Of a stretch of 64,000 bases of DNA, positions 1 through 12,127 are shown piece after piece. Source of the DNA: Zygnema circumcarinatum (lineage: Eukaryota > Streptophyta > Zygnematophyceae > Zygnematales > Zygnemataceae); the NCBI GenBank assembly GCA_037447605.1, contig CM074809.1:1525494-1589493 (forward strand), in the 5' to 3' direction. The notes under the pieces were generated by a model that saw nothing but the letters and a program-made list of their open reading frames with translations, did no database searches and was not told the DNA's origin. Position 1 is the first letter of the stretch. Each line of letters opens with the position of its first letter. Position numbers and translations under genes: made by a program.

Positions 1-143
1 ATGTCCTCAGGAGAGTGACGGAAAATGCTTTTTCAATCCAAATCAAAGCTAATCTCAAGCAGGGACGATACCAAGTAAACACATCCACAGCAAACATGAT
101 CCAGAACCAACACGCTTACACAGATAACGGCAACTTTGACACT

Positions 144-3100
144 TTACTGCATATCTTCTGCCAAACAGTTAAAAGCGGTATCTAACTTGGCCCGCACATG
201 CTTGTGGAGAAACTGGCGAGCACTTCTCAAATGTTCCAAACCGGGCTCCGCCTGTTGAAGCGCCTCGAGTGTCCAGCCCTCCGTCCCTGCTCCCCCCCGC
301 AATTGCTCCACCAAGAAGCGCGCAAGCAGAGGCAGCGCTGTGCTCCAAACCGCCAGCCCCGGATGGACCCTCAGACAGACCTCCGCCAGAGAGCTCGCCA
401 GACCATATTGCCGCACAACAGTGAGCTCCGCCACAGCGCAGGGGAGGGCGAGTGCAAATAGCGGCCCGGCCTCCGCCCCCTGCTCCTCTACTCTCCGGCC
501 TGTGATATGGGCTTGAGGGTGAGATTGAGATTGGGCTGCAAGGTGCTCTTGGCGCTGCCTCACCAAGGGCCCTAAAGCATGCAGCACGGCAAGCAGTAGA
601 TCAACATGTTCCGTCTCTGCAGCCAACATTGGCAGGACCCCGCTAGCCAATACCAGCAGCACCACCTCTCGGTCGACCACAGTAACATCCTTCGCGTCTG
701 ATAAAGGAGCATCACCACACGACGAATCATTCTTCATAGCATCTTGTAGCCACCTGATTGCGGAAGAGTGAAGCTTCCGATAGGGCAGGAGGAGGGCAAC
801 TTTAGCTGCCAATGCACGTTTGCACTGGATACGCTCGAGGACGTCCTGTGCCTCTCCCTCTGTCAATAGCGCGAGATCTGAGGACAAGTGAGGTGCTGCT
901 GCATCTAACGCTGCCATTGCTCGCAGGACCTGTTTGCCCTCTCCCAGAAGCAGACCCGGCAGCAGCATCGCCCAGCATCGGTGGAGGGGGTGAAGGGGCC
1001 ATCTCTCCTCCCCATCACCTCCAAGAGCACCCCATCCATCTCCCCACTCGTCATTGTGAGCCCTTTCACTCCCTTCTTCGCCTCCTTGGCTTCTCCCGTG
1101 CAGGACCTCTCCCCATATGTCTAAGAGGTTCAGCAGCGCCGCTGTATGCTCTGCAGACGTTGCCGTACTGTGCAGGCGAACAAACAAAGCTTCTGCTGCT
1201 ACAGTGGATGCTACATCCTGCGCTACAAGTTCGATGTCTGGCCAGAGAGGCACAACTGCTTCCGCTGACCTCATAAGCAACAAAGCAGCAGGTCCAATGT
1301 GAGCATCCACCTCATCCACACTAGCCATGTCTGCGACTTCCGGAGCCCACCTTCCCCACTTTCCCCCTCCATCTCTCGCCCTTGACAACCTCCTATTCGG
1401 CGTCCACCGGTCCTGCTTTATCCCTCTGATCTCCTCCAGGTCTGGGGCGATAATCTCCAGCAGCTGAAGCAACTGAATACGTGATATTCGTTTCCTTTCC
1501 ACATCTGCAGCAGCTTGGCACAACCGTCGCCAGAGGCTGCTCCGAAGGGTCCGCAAGAGCCGCAAATATGCAGGAGGATGCTGTGAGCTACTCTCATCTT
1601 TCAAGGATGTCACAGCCCCCTCCACTGCTTGCAACCCTTCGCTGTTATCTGTTGCGAGGGCTCTGTCAGATACAGCCGCATAGAGAGCATGAAGATCAGT
1701 CGGGAGGGGTTCATCAACTGCAGCAGGCAAGGGGGGCTTTTCTTCTGGTTGAAGTGAAGTTTGGCGTACAGACCCTGAAAGGACTTCACTGTCTGATAGT
1801 CTTTCTTCACTCTCTGTCTTCACAGTAGGCACTAACTTCCCTGCTCCTGTTGAGCCTTTTACACTTCCATCCACAGCCCCTGATGAATTGCTTATTCGAA
1901 CCACACCCAGTTTGCCACCCCCTCGTCCTTTACGCTTTGCCAAGGACACACTGCTTAACCGACTTCGACCGTCTACTGAGCTTGTAGCATGGCTAAGAGT
2001 AGGCTTGCTCGTTTCTGGTGAAGTAGCCACAGGAGTTAATTGACGACTCCTGCTCGTCTCTGCCGGAGGAGGGATTGCCGGGTTTGAAAGCGGCTTCCAC
2101 GGTCCATACACAGTCTCCATGAAGTTCAAGATGGATAGCAGAGAGCACCCATTTGCGATCATTGCTTCCATAGTGGCCGCCCCTACCTTTACCGACTCTG
2201 CTCCGTTATCCCGAAGAGGGTCCACTGCTTCCATGGCTGCCCGTGCCTGCGAAGGAGAGATACGACCTCCCTCGAGGAGACTTCGACAAGCTCGCAAGGA
2301 GGCCATGGCTTCCACAAGCCGAGCTTTATCCTCTTCGGCTGAATTGGGGCCCAAGAGCTGCATAGCATCCTCAACAACCGCTTCCCAAAGTAGCAAAGGA
2401 GGGTCTTCTGCTGAGATGCTGTCCTTCACCACAACCTGCAAAAACTCTTTCAAATCTGTTGCTTTTAATTTGCACAAATACCTTCGGCATGCGCCATAGC
2501 CGTCAAAGGAACTGCTTTGACGTTCTTGCAAGGAGCTGCTCCACATGGACCGTACAAGGGAGAGGTAGATGGCCTCCTGCGAGGGCAGCAGGGACGCTTC
2601 GTTGTGTCCTAACTCTGCCAGATGTGCCGCCAACCCTGCGAGGGTGTCTACATTGGCGGGAGTGAGATGTGCCTCTATCTCCCCCAGTGCTTCCGAACAC
2701 TGCGACTCGTGCCACTGCACGCACCGCAGAAAGTCGAGCCTTGGGGCCGCTTCACTAAGGCGGAGACATTCATGTTCATACGTTTTAAGGGCTGCGAGCC
2801 GCTCTGCTAGAGAACTTTCAGCAGGGAAGAGGGCAGTTGGAAGCTGCTCCTTCAAGTTGAGTTCTTGGTGGGTTTTTTGCAGAGAGCGGTATCCTTGAGA
2901 GAGGAGGGAGAAGCAGTACGCAAGGCGAGCATGGCGGGAGCCGCTGAGTTGGGGGAGGACGGACTTTTGAAGGAGCTTTACAAACTGAAGAGGATTTGCT
3001 AGGAGGGTGTCCTCTTGGCTTGATACTTCTGCCTCTACCTCATCCGTCTGCCAGTCACTCAGTAGTAACGCTTCCACATGCGCCAAATGGACCTGTTGCC

Positions 3101-6100
3101 AAAACCACCGACGCTTTACTTAGCATCTGCTAACGTTAATCTGCAGCAACAACATGTTTTTCTACTGTAAAAAGGCGGACTCTCGTTCATACCTGCAGAG
3201 AGTCGACTCCATAATGCTCTGCTAAGGACAGTGCATGCGATAGCATGTCGGGGACGCCTAAATGGTGCGACCCCACCAGAGAGAGTATCATGGTTTCCAT
3301 GTAGGGCTTGTCCCGGGCTGCAAAGCGGTGGGGGTCTGCTTCAGGTAGCACCTCTTGTAGCAGGCGAGCATCATCCGACGCACGAAGCTTTGTTTCTGCT
3401 TGCCGAGCCTTCTCCACCCACTCTGCTGCACCTTCTGCTGCCCCCATAGGTACATCTCTCAGAATGTACTCACTCTTTCACAGAACAGGGTTTAAACTAA
3501 CGTATTAACAGATTAAGAAAAGGAGTAAAGAACTTACCCTGATCCAAAACTCCCTCCTCAGACGCCCTTGCAAGCTGCTGTGCAAGCTCCAATGGAGATG
3601 CTTGCAGTAGCTGCTGAGCTTGCCATGGCTGAATACCTGTCGGCTGCAGCAGTAAGGCCTGCACTGCACAATGGTAAAGGCTCATGGCCAAGGCTCTACG
3701 GGAGGCACTGTGTTCCTTTCTCCTTTCCATCTCCATCTCCAGCAGTGCTGCTGCCTCCCCTGCATCTGCTGCATGCAGGGCATATCCAAGCCCCACGGAG
3801 TCTCCATCCCTGCCCTCCCCATAACGTAAACCTTCACCCATGGCTGCCTTCGCCATATCAATAAGCAGTCTGTCTGCAGGTGCCACTTGAAAGCTTGCTA
3901 ACGTATGGAGAACTACAGAAGCAATCTGCCCACGCATCACTTCAGATGCTGGGTTCGTATCTTCCGGGGGGTAGCTTGCCAGCAGCCATGGCAGATGCAG
4001 GCAAGCAAAAACTAGAAGCTCCTTCGGAGCTGTATGCAAAGACCATTTCCGTTCCTTATCCACGTCTCCACTGACCTGCGACAAAGCCACCTGCCCTATC
4101 TCCAACCTATCCTCAACCTCATCTCCTCCTCCCAAATGCTTGATGCCCCCACAAATTGCTGCCAAAAGCTGTTCCTCATCCTTCAAAGTGGGTACCGCCA
4201 CAGCCGCTACAAGCCCAAGCTCCCCACAGCGCTCTGCTGTGTCCGTACCGCTCCATGCTCGCAGAAGGGGAAGAAGAGACTCTTCGTCGCAGTGGGCGAG
4301 TGCGAATCCGAGCAGCTTTGCCCTTATGCTAAGGGGAAGGCCGGCCTCCTCAGGGCCCCTTCCCAGAGCTGCACAAAGGTCCCAAATGTCGCCATGGCGG
4401 CGCTGCAGAAGTTGGAGGCAAAGGGTTCGGGCAAGTTCTGTTTCGCCTTGGCCAGCTGCATGCCGTGCAACTGCTGCTAAAACTGCGGAGTCATTTTCAA
4501 GGCCTATTTGTCGGGCAAGTTTGAGGATGGCTGGGGGGTCAAGGAATGCAGTGGGTGAGGCAGTGAGGACATGTGCGATGAGGGCCATAGGGCTGCCCAT
4601 TTGGCGAACTTGCAGAGGGAGAAGCTCTACCCCCATGTTGGGCAGAGTATCTACGATTGCAGAGACAAGTTCTGCCTCTTGGCAGGCAATTGCACTGTCA
4701 GGGATGAGTGCGAGGCACTGTCGAGCTCGTTCCACCTGCAGCATTTGCATGTCAGACGTGTTAAACATTGAAAACAGATACCATGTCGTTTCCCCACTTG
4801 ACAGCAAACCCTTCTGCAGACTTTTTCTACCAGCAGCACTGACCACGACGGAGCTCTCACATCTGCAGAAGTGTGACTCGTTGATGAGTAAAACCAATGG
4901 CGTGCAGCCTCTATCACAAGTTGCTCGGACTCCTCCCCTGCAAGCTGCTTCAGAGGCCCTCCCGCTGCTTCAAAGCAGCCTGCATGCAGCAGCCCCCTGC
5001 AGTACTCTGCAAGCAACTGCTCCCGCAACAGGAACGGAAATCCCTCTGTCTGAAGGGAGCAGAGTGCCCCCCACAGCTGCCCCCACTCTCCCTCTGAGGG
5101 AGGGGGTTGCCGTCTGCTGAACCCTGCAAGCAGCCTTCGTAGCAGATCCTTGGCAGCCGCCACATCTCTCCGAGCAGCCAACTGCAGAAAAAATGCCATG
5201 GGCTGGGCCACCTGCAGGATGACTCCTGTACGGCATTCAGATAACTGATGGAGGAATAGAATCCAAAACCAGAGACGTAGGATAGCATCAAAGTGACCAC
5301 TTACATGATACTTAGACAAGAGCTTTGCTGCTCGAAGATGTCCAGATGCAATGATGACTCTCTGATGAATATCACTATGAGTCTCCATTGCCTCCTCCCC
5401 TGCTGCTGCTCCGGTCAGTTGGGCTTCCATCGGAAGTTGTTGAGCCCTTCGATGCAATGCAGAACGTAGCCCCCTTGGCGAACCCCTATTTTCTCCAGGG
5501 GCACTCGCAGCAGTGCGTGTGAGAGTTAGCAGCACAGCAAGCAGCTCATCCACCTGCTTCCAATGGTCTACAGAGGGGAATGCATAGCAGCAGCGGAGCC
5601 CAATCTCCATCACATCCTCTGCGTTCATTCCGAGCCTGTCCCAACCCTGCCCTTTCAGCACAGCGGTGCACACTTCAAGCTTACCCTCCCTCGCCCGCTC
5701 GTCCAACCACCGAGAGAGGAGAGCTGAGCTGCTCCTCTCCGTGCTCGAACTCGGCAGTTTGCGAGACCACCGAAGAAGTAATGGAAGGGCACGTTCGTGA
5801 AGGCGCTCTCCCACATCCTCCGCATTCGCCCCCTCTAGAAGGAGCTCAAACCGAGAGTAGACACCCATACCTTGCCAACGTTGCCAGGTGAGATTAGGGG
5901 CACCTCCATACACAGCTGCGTGCATATCCGCCATGTCTTCAAGGAGGGGTGTGAGTGAGACCATCCCTCGCTGCACCCCCAAATCGAGTAACCCCACACT
6001 GTGCTCCAACCGCCCTGTTTGCTCCTCTATGACTGCAGCCCTCCGTCGATACCACTCTTCCACTTCAGAGGGAGAGGGCCATAGCAATCCTTGCCCGAGA

Positions 6101-9100
6101 CGGACGAGCTCTTCAGTGCAAACTTGCAGAGGGACTGCCTCCCGTCTCTCTGCCTCCCTCGGAGAAGCGGAAATGGGGCCCTTGCTTCCTCTGCCTGCAG
6201 CTATGGCTTCTAGAGTAGTAGTGCTCTCTACCCAGTCCGTTCGCCTTACAGTAGCAAGGGATGGGGGGGTTGGGCCGGGGAGAAGAGTTTGAAAGCTCTT
6301 AGGAGGGAGGAGTTCTGGCAGAGAGTCCAAAAGCGTGAGGAGACAAGGGGCCAAACTATGGGTGTGCCGCCTTAGAAGCAGGTCTAAGGCAGCACATTTG
6401 CCTGCCTGCGCCATGAGAAGTGCAATTGCCAACAGACTTTCGTCGCGAAAGTTGTAGTAGTCGGCAGGGACGAATCTGACAGTCGACATGCACAGGCAGG
6501 AGTGTCTGAGAGAGGGAAACATGCCCAAGTCGAGCTGTGACAGCCATAGAATTCAATCAAAACTGAAAGCGACCAAGTTCTTTACATGAATTTCCGAATG
6601 TCAGCCACTGCATGCCTTTTGGCAGAATCACCTGCCCATGGAGACCGCCATGTATGTCTCCAGTCGCTCCCGATATTGCAGCAGCCGAAGCCTTTGCCTG
6701 CGAAACCACCATAGCCGTTCTTCCGCCTCCTCCCCCATCAACCCCTCTCTGATCAGCGCTATATCGCTGCTCCCTTGCTCTATGAACTGCTGAGTTTCCT
6801 GCAGCCCATAGTGTAGCAAAGCAGCCGCAGCTTCAGCAGTTCGAGGTCCATGACCAAGACACTCTTCCAGCAACCACCCTAAGTCGTGCACCCTCATAAG
6901 GTTGTCGCGGATGCTATGTCTCCCGCAGTCGGATAGACGCCACCTTTCCTTGTATACAACATCTGAATCGAGACCATAAGCGGCAGCTAAGGTCAGAGCC
7001 GCCCCATACTCCTGCTCAGCCAAATGGATTTTCATCATCTCTTCGGGGCTGCGTTGAACGAGTGACACAAGCCTCCACCCGTGAAATGCAGATTCATCAT
7101 CTGGGGAGTAATCATCACTTCCTTCCCTACGGCTACCAGAGGCGTAAGCCGTGCCTAGCAGCCATGGCAGCAGGCTTGTAGATTCACTAGGGGAAGCAGT
7201 AATACCTTCGTTTTCCTGCCCACCCTGTGCACACAGTTGCGTCTCCAACACAAGCAAGCAGCCATTGCCAGCCCAACATAGACGGGGCTCAGCCTCAAAG
7301 AGCTCTGGGCGTGATCCTAACAAACTGAACCCTTCAGGAACAGTCTGCAGGGCCACTTGCCCCCCCTTCAGTGCTACTGCCAAAGCCTCCTCTCCCCACC
7401 ATGCCACATCCACTGCTTCCTCTACCTTCAGAGACACTCCCTCCTCCGGCCCTTTCCAGGGAACTGCATGGAAGCTCCAAGCATCGGAGTTTTGCAGCTG
7501 CCAAACATGCACTTTCCCAAGTTCATCTACTACAGCCAAGCCTTGGCCTCCTGGGGAAAACCTGCTCACTGGAGGAGACCCGTCCAGCAGAACATCCTTA
7601 CCAAGTGTGCGGTTTGGCCCGCTTATTGCACTGACGCAAAGAAGGTTACATTTGAACTTGGGGCCATCCTCCAGCTGCCACAGTGAGATAAATGGCGGCT
7701 CTGTCTCCGACCAAAGGCAGTTCACAAGGTTTTGTCTCAGTGGGAAGCAGATGTACTTGAAATGAAATCATCCGGCATCACATCATAAAACTCTTTTAAC
7801 TCTCTACGATACATTCCTTCCTTTTTGTGATATCGTACCGATTGTAGGAGAAAATAAAAATTTTGGCGCGTAACATGAAGAAATGTAGGGAATGAAATGT
7901 GGATTGAGACGCGTTGCTAGTCTAAACAGTGGCTCTCATACCTGCAGATGCTGTGGGGCCCACCACCGCGAGCAGGGCCTTTTGGGGGTGAAACGCAACA
8001 CAAGACACAGGTCTTCTATGCTGCCATCTGAGCGAGACTGAAGCCTCTTTGCTCGCAGAGTCTCCAATTGGTAGCTTGAATAGGGTAGCATTCTTGCTCA
8101 CCAGAAGCACTTCATGGCTGCGCACAACCAATGCGCCGGTCATGCCGTAATTCATATGATATGTTAGAAACCTTCAGATTAGCCATTGATCATTCAAAAG
8201 ATACAATAGTCAGCTTCATCGATGCCCTGCAATCACTTAGTTGAGACAACACGAAAGCAAAATTCTGCAACTTGATCAAAAGTCGCTTCGCCAAGAGGTA
8301 GTGATGAAGAATGAAAGACCCTGTGATAAGGGACAGAAGTGATGGGGCTAAACTCCCAACGAAGTTGTACATTACAGAGCTAGCCAACTGGGCACAAAAA
8401 GTAATGTTTCGTCTCGTTTTCCACGACCATTTTCCTCCCTTTTGCTAGGAATATTCTCTTAACTTTATAGAAAAGAAATTGGTTTAAAATTTCGACAACC
8501 ATTTTTTCAAGTATGTCTACAGACATTACCTAAGACCACAACGTTATCCTCATATTGTTGCCATCATTTGTCAGACATAGAGCTTTAAGCACTACATCCA
8601 TAGGGACTTGTTGTTGCTGAACTTCCTAAGTAACCCCTTTCTCCTGCTCCATTATCGTCACTATTGACAATAAGGCCATGATTCTAATGCTAGAGCAAGT
8701 TCGACCGGACTGATTATTCCATAATTCCCTCAATCTTGTGGTTGGCTTCTCTCACCTTCTAACCGAACTTGTCCCTGGTCTTTTCCGAATAGCAAGGCCT
8801 ACCACCACCCCTTCTTTGCGCCATTCTCGGCGGGGAATCGTTTGTATCAGTTGTGCATTCTTGTCTAAAACATGCACCGCTCCTTTCGCAGGATTGAACA
8901 CGGCCAATAGGCTTCCATCTTCGCTCCATGTAGCGTGCTGCAAGGCTGCCCTTGACCCCTCTGCCTGCGGCTCTGCCACACGCCGTATGACCTCAGTTAA
9001 CAGGATGGACTTTACTGAGCGAACAAGTGCCTGCTCTTCAACCTTCGACAGTTTCACTTGCTTGACATCTGACTAGTCAGTACTCTGTTTGAAATCAGTC

Positions 9101-9840
9101 TGAGTTTAACATTTTAGCCGCCAAGAGAGGTGAGGGAAGCACCAGAAAACACGCCCGCCACGTCTTCAAAGTTGCTTGAGCTCTCGAGCACCGTCAAGGT
9201 GGCGCCAAAAACGACAGCCGCTCGCTGCCCATCCGCCGACACCGCGAGGCTCCGCCTCGCAGTTGCCGGAAGTGCAGGGGATACCGCCGCGTTCCGGCGC
9301 CAAGACCGCCATCCTCCTGCACCGGGGAAGATGCACCGCAGCGTTTCCAAGTCTGTCCTTTAGTTTATCGGCTCAAAACGAGCATTAAAGTTGCATGTCT
9401 CTGACCTTCACAACCAAATCCTGTACTGCAACGAGCCCCTGGGATGAAACTCGAACTTTAATACCTTCACATATCTCGATCAAAACAGAGATAAAATTGC
9501 ACATTAGCCCCAAATGCGGAGCAGAAATTGGCGAGAAACTCACCACGGCGCGAGGAACTTGAGCCTTGCGGTGAACTGACCCTTCCAACTGCCTGCTCCC
9601 CCCTAGCCCGAATTCCTGCACGCATCAGATGCGAATCGTTCAAGCTGCAGCGATGGGAGTGCTCACTTGCCAAATAAAACGAATTCCAGAGGAGCTCACC
9701 TCCTGAAGAGATTCCTGGACGGAGGCCAACTCAAACTTCTCGTAAAGAATGGGCAGAAGAGACGCCCCGCCGTCCTCAGGGACGCGGAAGAAGGGCGGGG
9801 CCGCCATGGCGGGATGGGGAGGAAGCAGCTCGCCCGCCAT
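144..9840 (-). CDS. MIP2: MIP2/NBAS-type Sec39-domain ER-Golgi tethering protein (multi-exon)
   Basis: Large multi-exon gene whose product resembles plant MAG2-interacting protein 2 (NBAS/Sec39), a subunit of the Dsl1/NRZ-type tether that captures COPI vesicles at the ER. Coding blocks, 5' to 3' on the minus strand, lie near 9840-9700, 9620-9545, 9310-9115, 9060-8755, 8155-7945, 7720-6630, 6480-5305, 5215-4910, 4760-3540, 3447-3190 and 3098-144. The early blocks are WD40-like (SLAVSADGQRAAVV; FISLWQLEDG; VSRFSPGGQGLAVVDE). From about 6480 the product is alpha-helical and Sec39-like, starting FVPADYYNFRDESLLAIALL. The sum is roughly 2,600 residues, near the size of plant homologues. Good splice signals include GTAAGT at about 5304 and GTGAGC at 9699. 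The start at 9840 (MAGELLPP) is my choice; an in-frame ATG exists at 9951. The exon near 8100 holds the left edge of the downstream segmental duplication. The family call is solid; exon edges are less sure. Confidence 0.8.
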
Positions 9841-11461
9841 GGCACTCACCCGGCCAGGCGCGGAGCGCCACGTGGCGGAGGGCGCTTTGGCGGACACGCG
9901 TCGCGACGACCTTTCATGAAGCTCCAACCGACACCTCCCGTTCCATGGCACCCGACGCTGTTCCGTTGAACGCGATTACAACTGAACTTTAAGTGTGCTC
10001 CGTTCTCCAGCGGCGGTATATGCACTTGTAAGCCAAAGCCTTCATGGCCCAACTGGGTTCAACTTGTTTCCCATTTGGTGGGGCCCACGGGAAGATGGGG
10101 TTCTCCCCCCTCCGCCCAAGCGGCCATGGCCGTGGCCGTGTGCAGCTCACCGGCCACGCGCAGCAACAATCTGTTGAGCATCTTCGGAGGATAATTCCGA
10201 GGTCGGGCCCTATCGAAAGTTGGCTCACAGAACCTAACTCAGGTCCCTTTCTCTCTTCCAGTCTAGCATTGAGTCATACAGCGGATCTGCATTCTTTGGA
10301 GCAGGCTGACGGCGGCAGATTAAAGAGAGGCACAATCATCTGGCGAGGTCACCTTGCGCCCTTTGTGGGAATTTGAAAGGATCGAGTGTGCAGCGCTGGG
10401 CTCGCCTATTGAGCATTGCATTGGAAGGCCCGACCAAGAAGATCAGACCCGCAACCGAAGGAGTGAGTGCAAGGGCCGCTGCCTCAAAGGCAGGCCCTTG
10501 CCTCCGGCTCTGGCTAGAAGTCTCCCGTTTCTAGAAGAGGCGCCTTTGTTGCGTCGGGAGTGAACCCGAATATGATGGGCACGCCTAACTCAAAAAGGTG
10601 CGGCTTTGTAATTGTGGCGATGACGCTAGTTACTGAGGAAAAGGCAGTTGCATTTGGTCACGAAAGACGTGGTCCTTTTGTTCTTCACGTACGGAAAAAG
10701 TCCGAACACTAGGATGAAACTCTTTTCGGGTGAAGGGCTTACTGGGGAAGCGTTTGAGAAAGCGAGATTGATTAAATTGGTCAGAGATAGATTCTTGAGT
10801 TTGGAAAGGAAATGCAGGCGCACACTTTCTTCTAGCAGATTTGCATTCGAATGAACTTGAGGATTGCATTGCTTCTTTAAACATTTGGGAAAACCTAACA
10901 GCTACAAGCGGATATCTGGCGACTTCCTACTGTTTCACAACGCCATGATCAAAGTCTAAAACAACGTCAAAACTGCAAATTTTCGTATCAGAGGTCCCAT
11001 AGCAATGATGAAAAGTAAAGACGTAAGCGAACTAGTAGTTGCTATAAAGACGATGGAAAAGGCAGGTCCTTCGATTGGAAAAAATCATCACCTAAACGAC
11101 CCCCTCACCCAAATAAACTCTGTTATTCACCATGTTTAATCAAACCTAATATTTTATCGGCACTCCACTGTAATCACGCCACGCTAACTTTCCTTCCTTG
11201 CGCCGAGACGAATCGCAAGCGGACCTCGTATGTCACGTGCAGTCACCCCCACACACCCTCCTCAATCGCAATCTGATAACTAGCCCATCGAGACTACATA
11301 CTACCATATAGTAGTCTGTCCTTAGGATTGCCCACCAACATACAGTACGAAAACCGCTCTGCATTCAACCCGCGCCCCTCAAACGCTCTCGCATTCATGT
11401 GCCACCACCTCCGCCTCCTCCTCCTCCTCCGCCGGCCCATGCAGCGACATGCTGCGCCCCA
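9841..11461. other. Intergenic region upstream of the MIP2 gene and downstream of GDSL-1
   Basis: No convincing protein gene is visible. The stretch holds the promoter side of the minus-strand MIP2 gene and the 3' flank of GDSL-1. From about 10090 rightwards it has a paralogous partner at 22535-23955. Most of that match is diverged by substitutions and small indels, but 10312-10539 is identical in both copies (separate entry). A short CCT-repeat tract lies at 11399-11435 next to the GDSL-1 stop. Confidence 0.6.
10312..10539. ncRNA. Candidate structured RNA or constrained element: 228-bp block identical in both duplication copies
   Basis: 228 consecutive bases match 22738-22965 without a single difference, whereas the 70 bases just upstream differ at about one position in seven and the downstream flank also carries changes and indels. 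The block contains a strong hairpin at 10469-10501: arms GCAAGGGC/GCCCTTGC and CTGCCT/AGGCAG, a CAA loop and a two-base bulge. A second possible stem (CTAGAA/TTCTAG) lies at 10514-10534. One frame stays open (10354-10563), but its translation resembles no family I know. I cannot match it to a snRNA, SRP, RNase MRP or snoRNA. Recent gene conversion would also explain the identity. Confidence 0.25.
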
Positions 11462-11723
11462 CTACATGGCCTCTGCGAGCGCCTCAACGGCTTGAGGCCA
11501 CGAGTAGGCGTTGCGGTCGCTGTAGAAGCTGCGCTCCGCCAAGATGGCGTACGCCTTCTGCGTGACGTGCCCCGCGTCCCAATACGCGTACCCGGACTGG
11601 TCCGGGCACAGCGTCGCGCCGGGCCGCCCGCACATCACGTCGCCGTTGAAGAGCCCCCCCCCGCAGCACGCAGTGTACGCGATCGAGAAGCCTGCGCGCG
11701 CGTGGTTCCAATGCACCACTCGT

Positions 11724-11797
<74 letters not shown>

Positions 11798-11947
11798 GAG
11801 ACAAACTTGCTGGCAATTGATCGTTTTCGCCAGACAGAGAGAGAGAGAGAGAGAGAGGTGAGACAAACTTGCTGGCAATTGATCGTTTTTTCCAGAAAGA
11901 GAGAGAGAGAGAGGTGAGACAAACTTGCTGGCAATTGATCGTTTTCG

Positions 11948-11985
<38 letters not shown>

Positions 11986-12079
11986 GAGACAAACTTGCTG
12001 GCGATTGATCGTTTTCGCCAGACAGAGAGAGAGAGAGAGAGAGAGGTGAGACAAACTTGCTGGAAATTGATCGTTTTCG

Positions 12080-12127
<48 letters not shown>

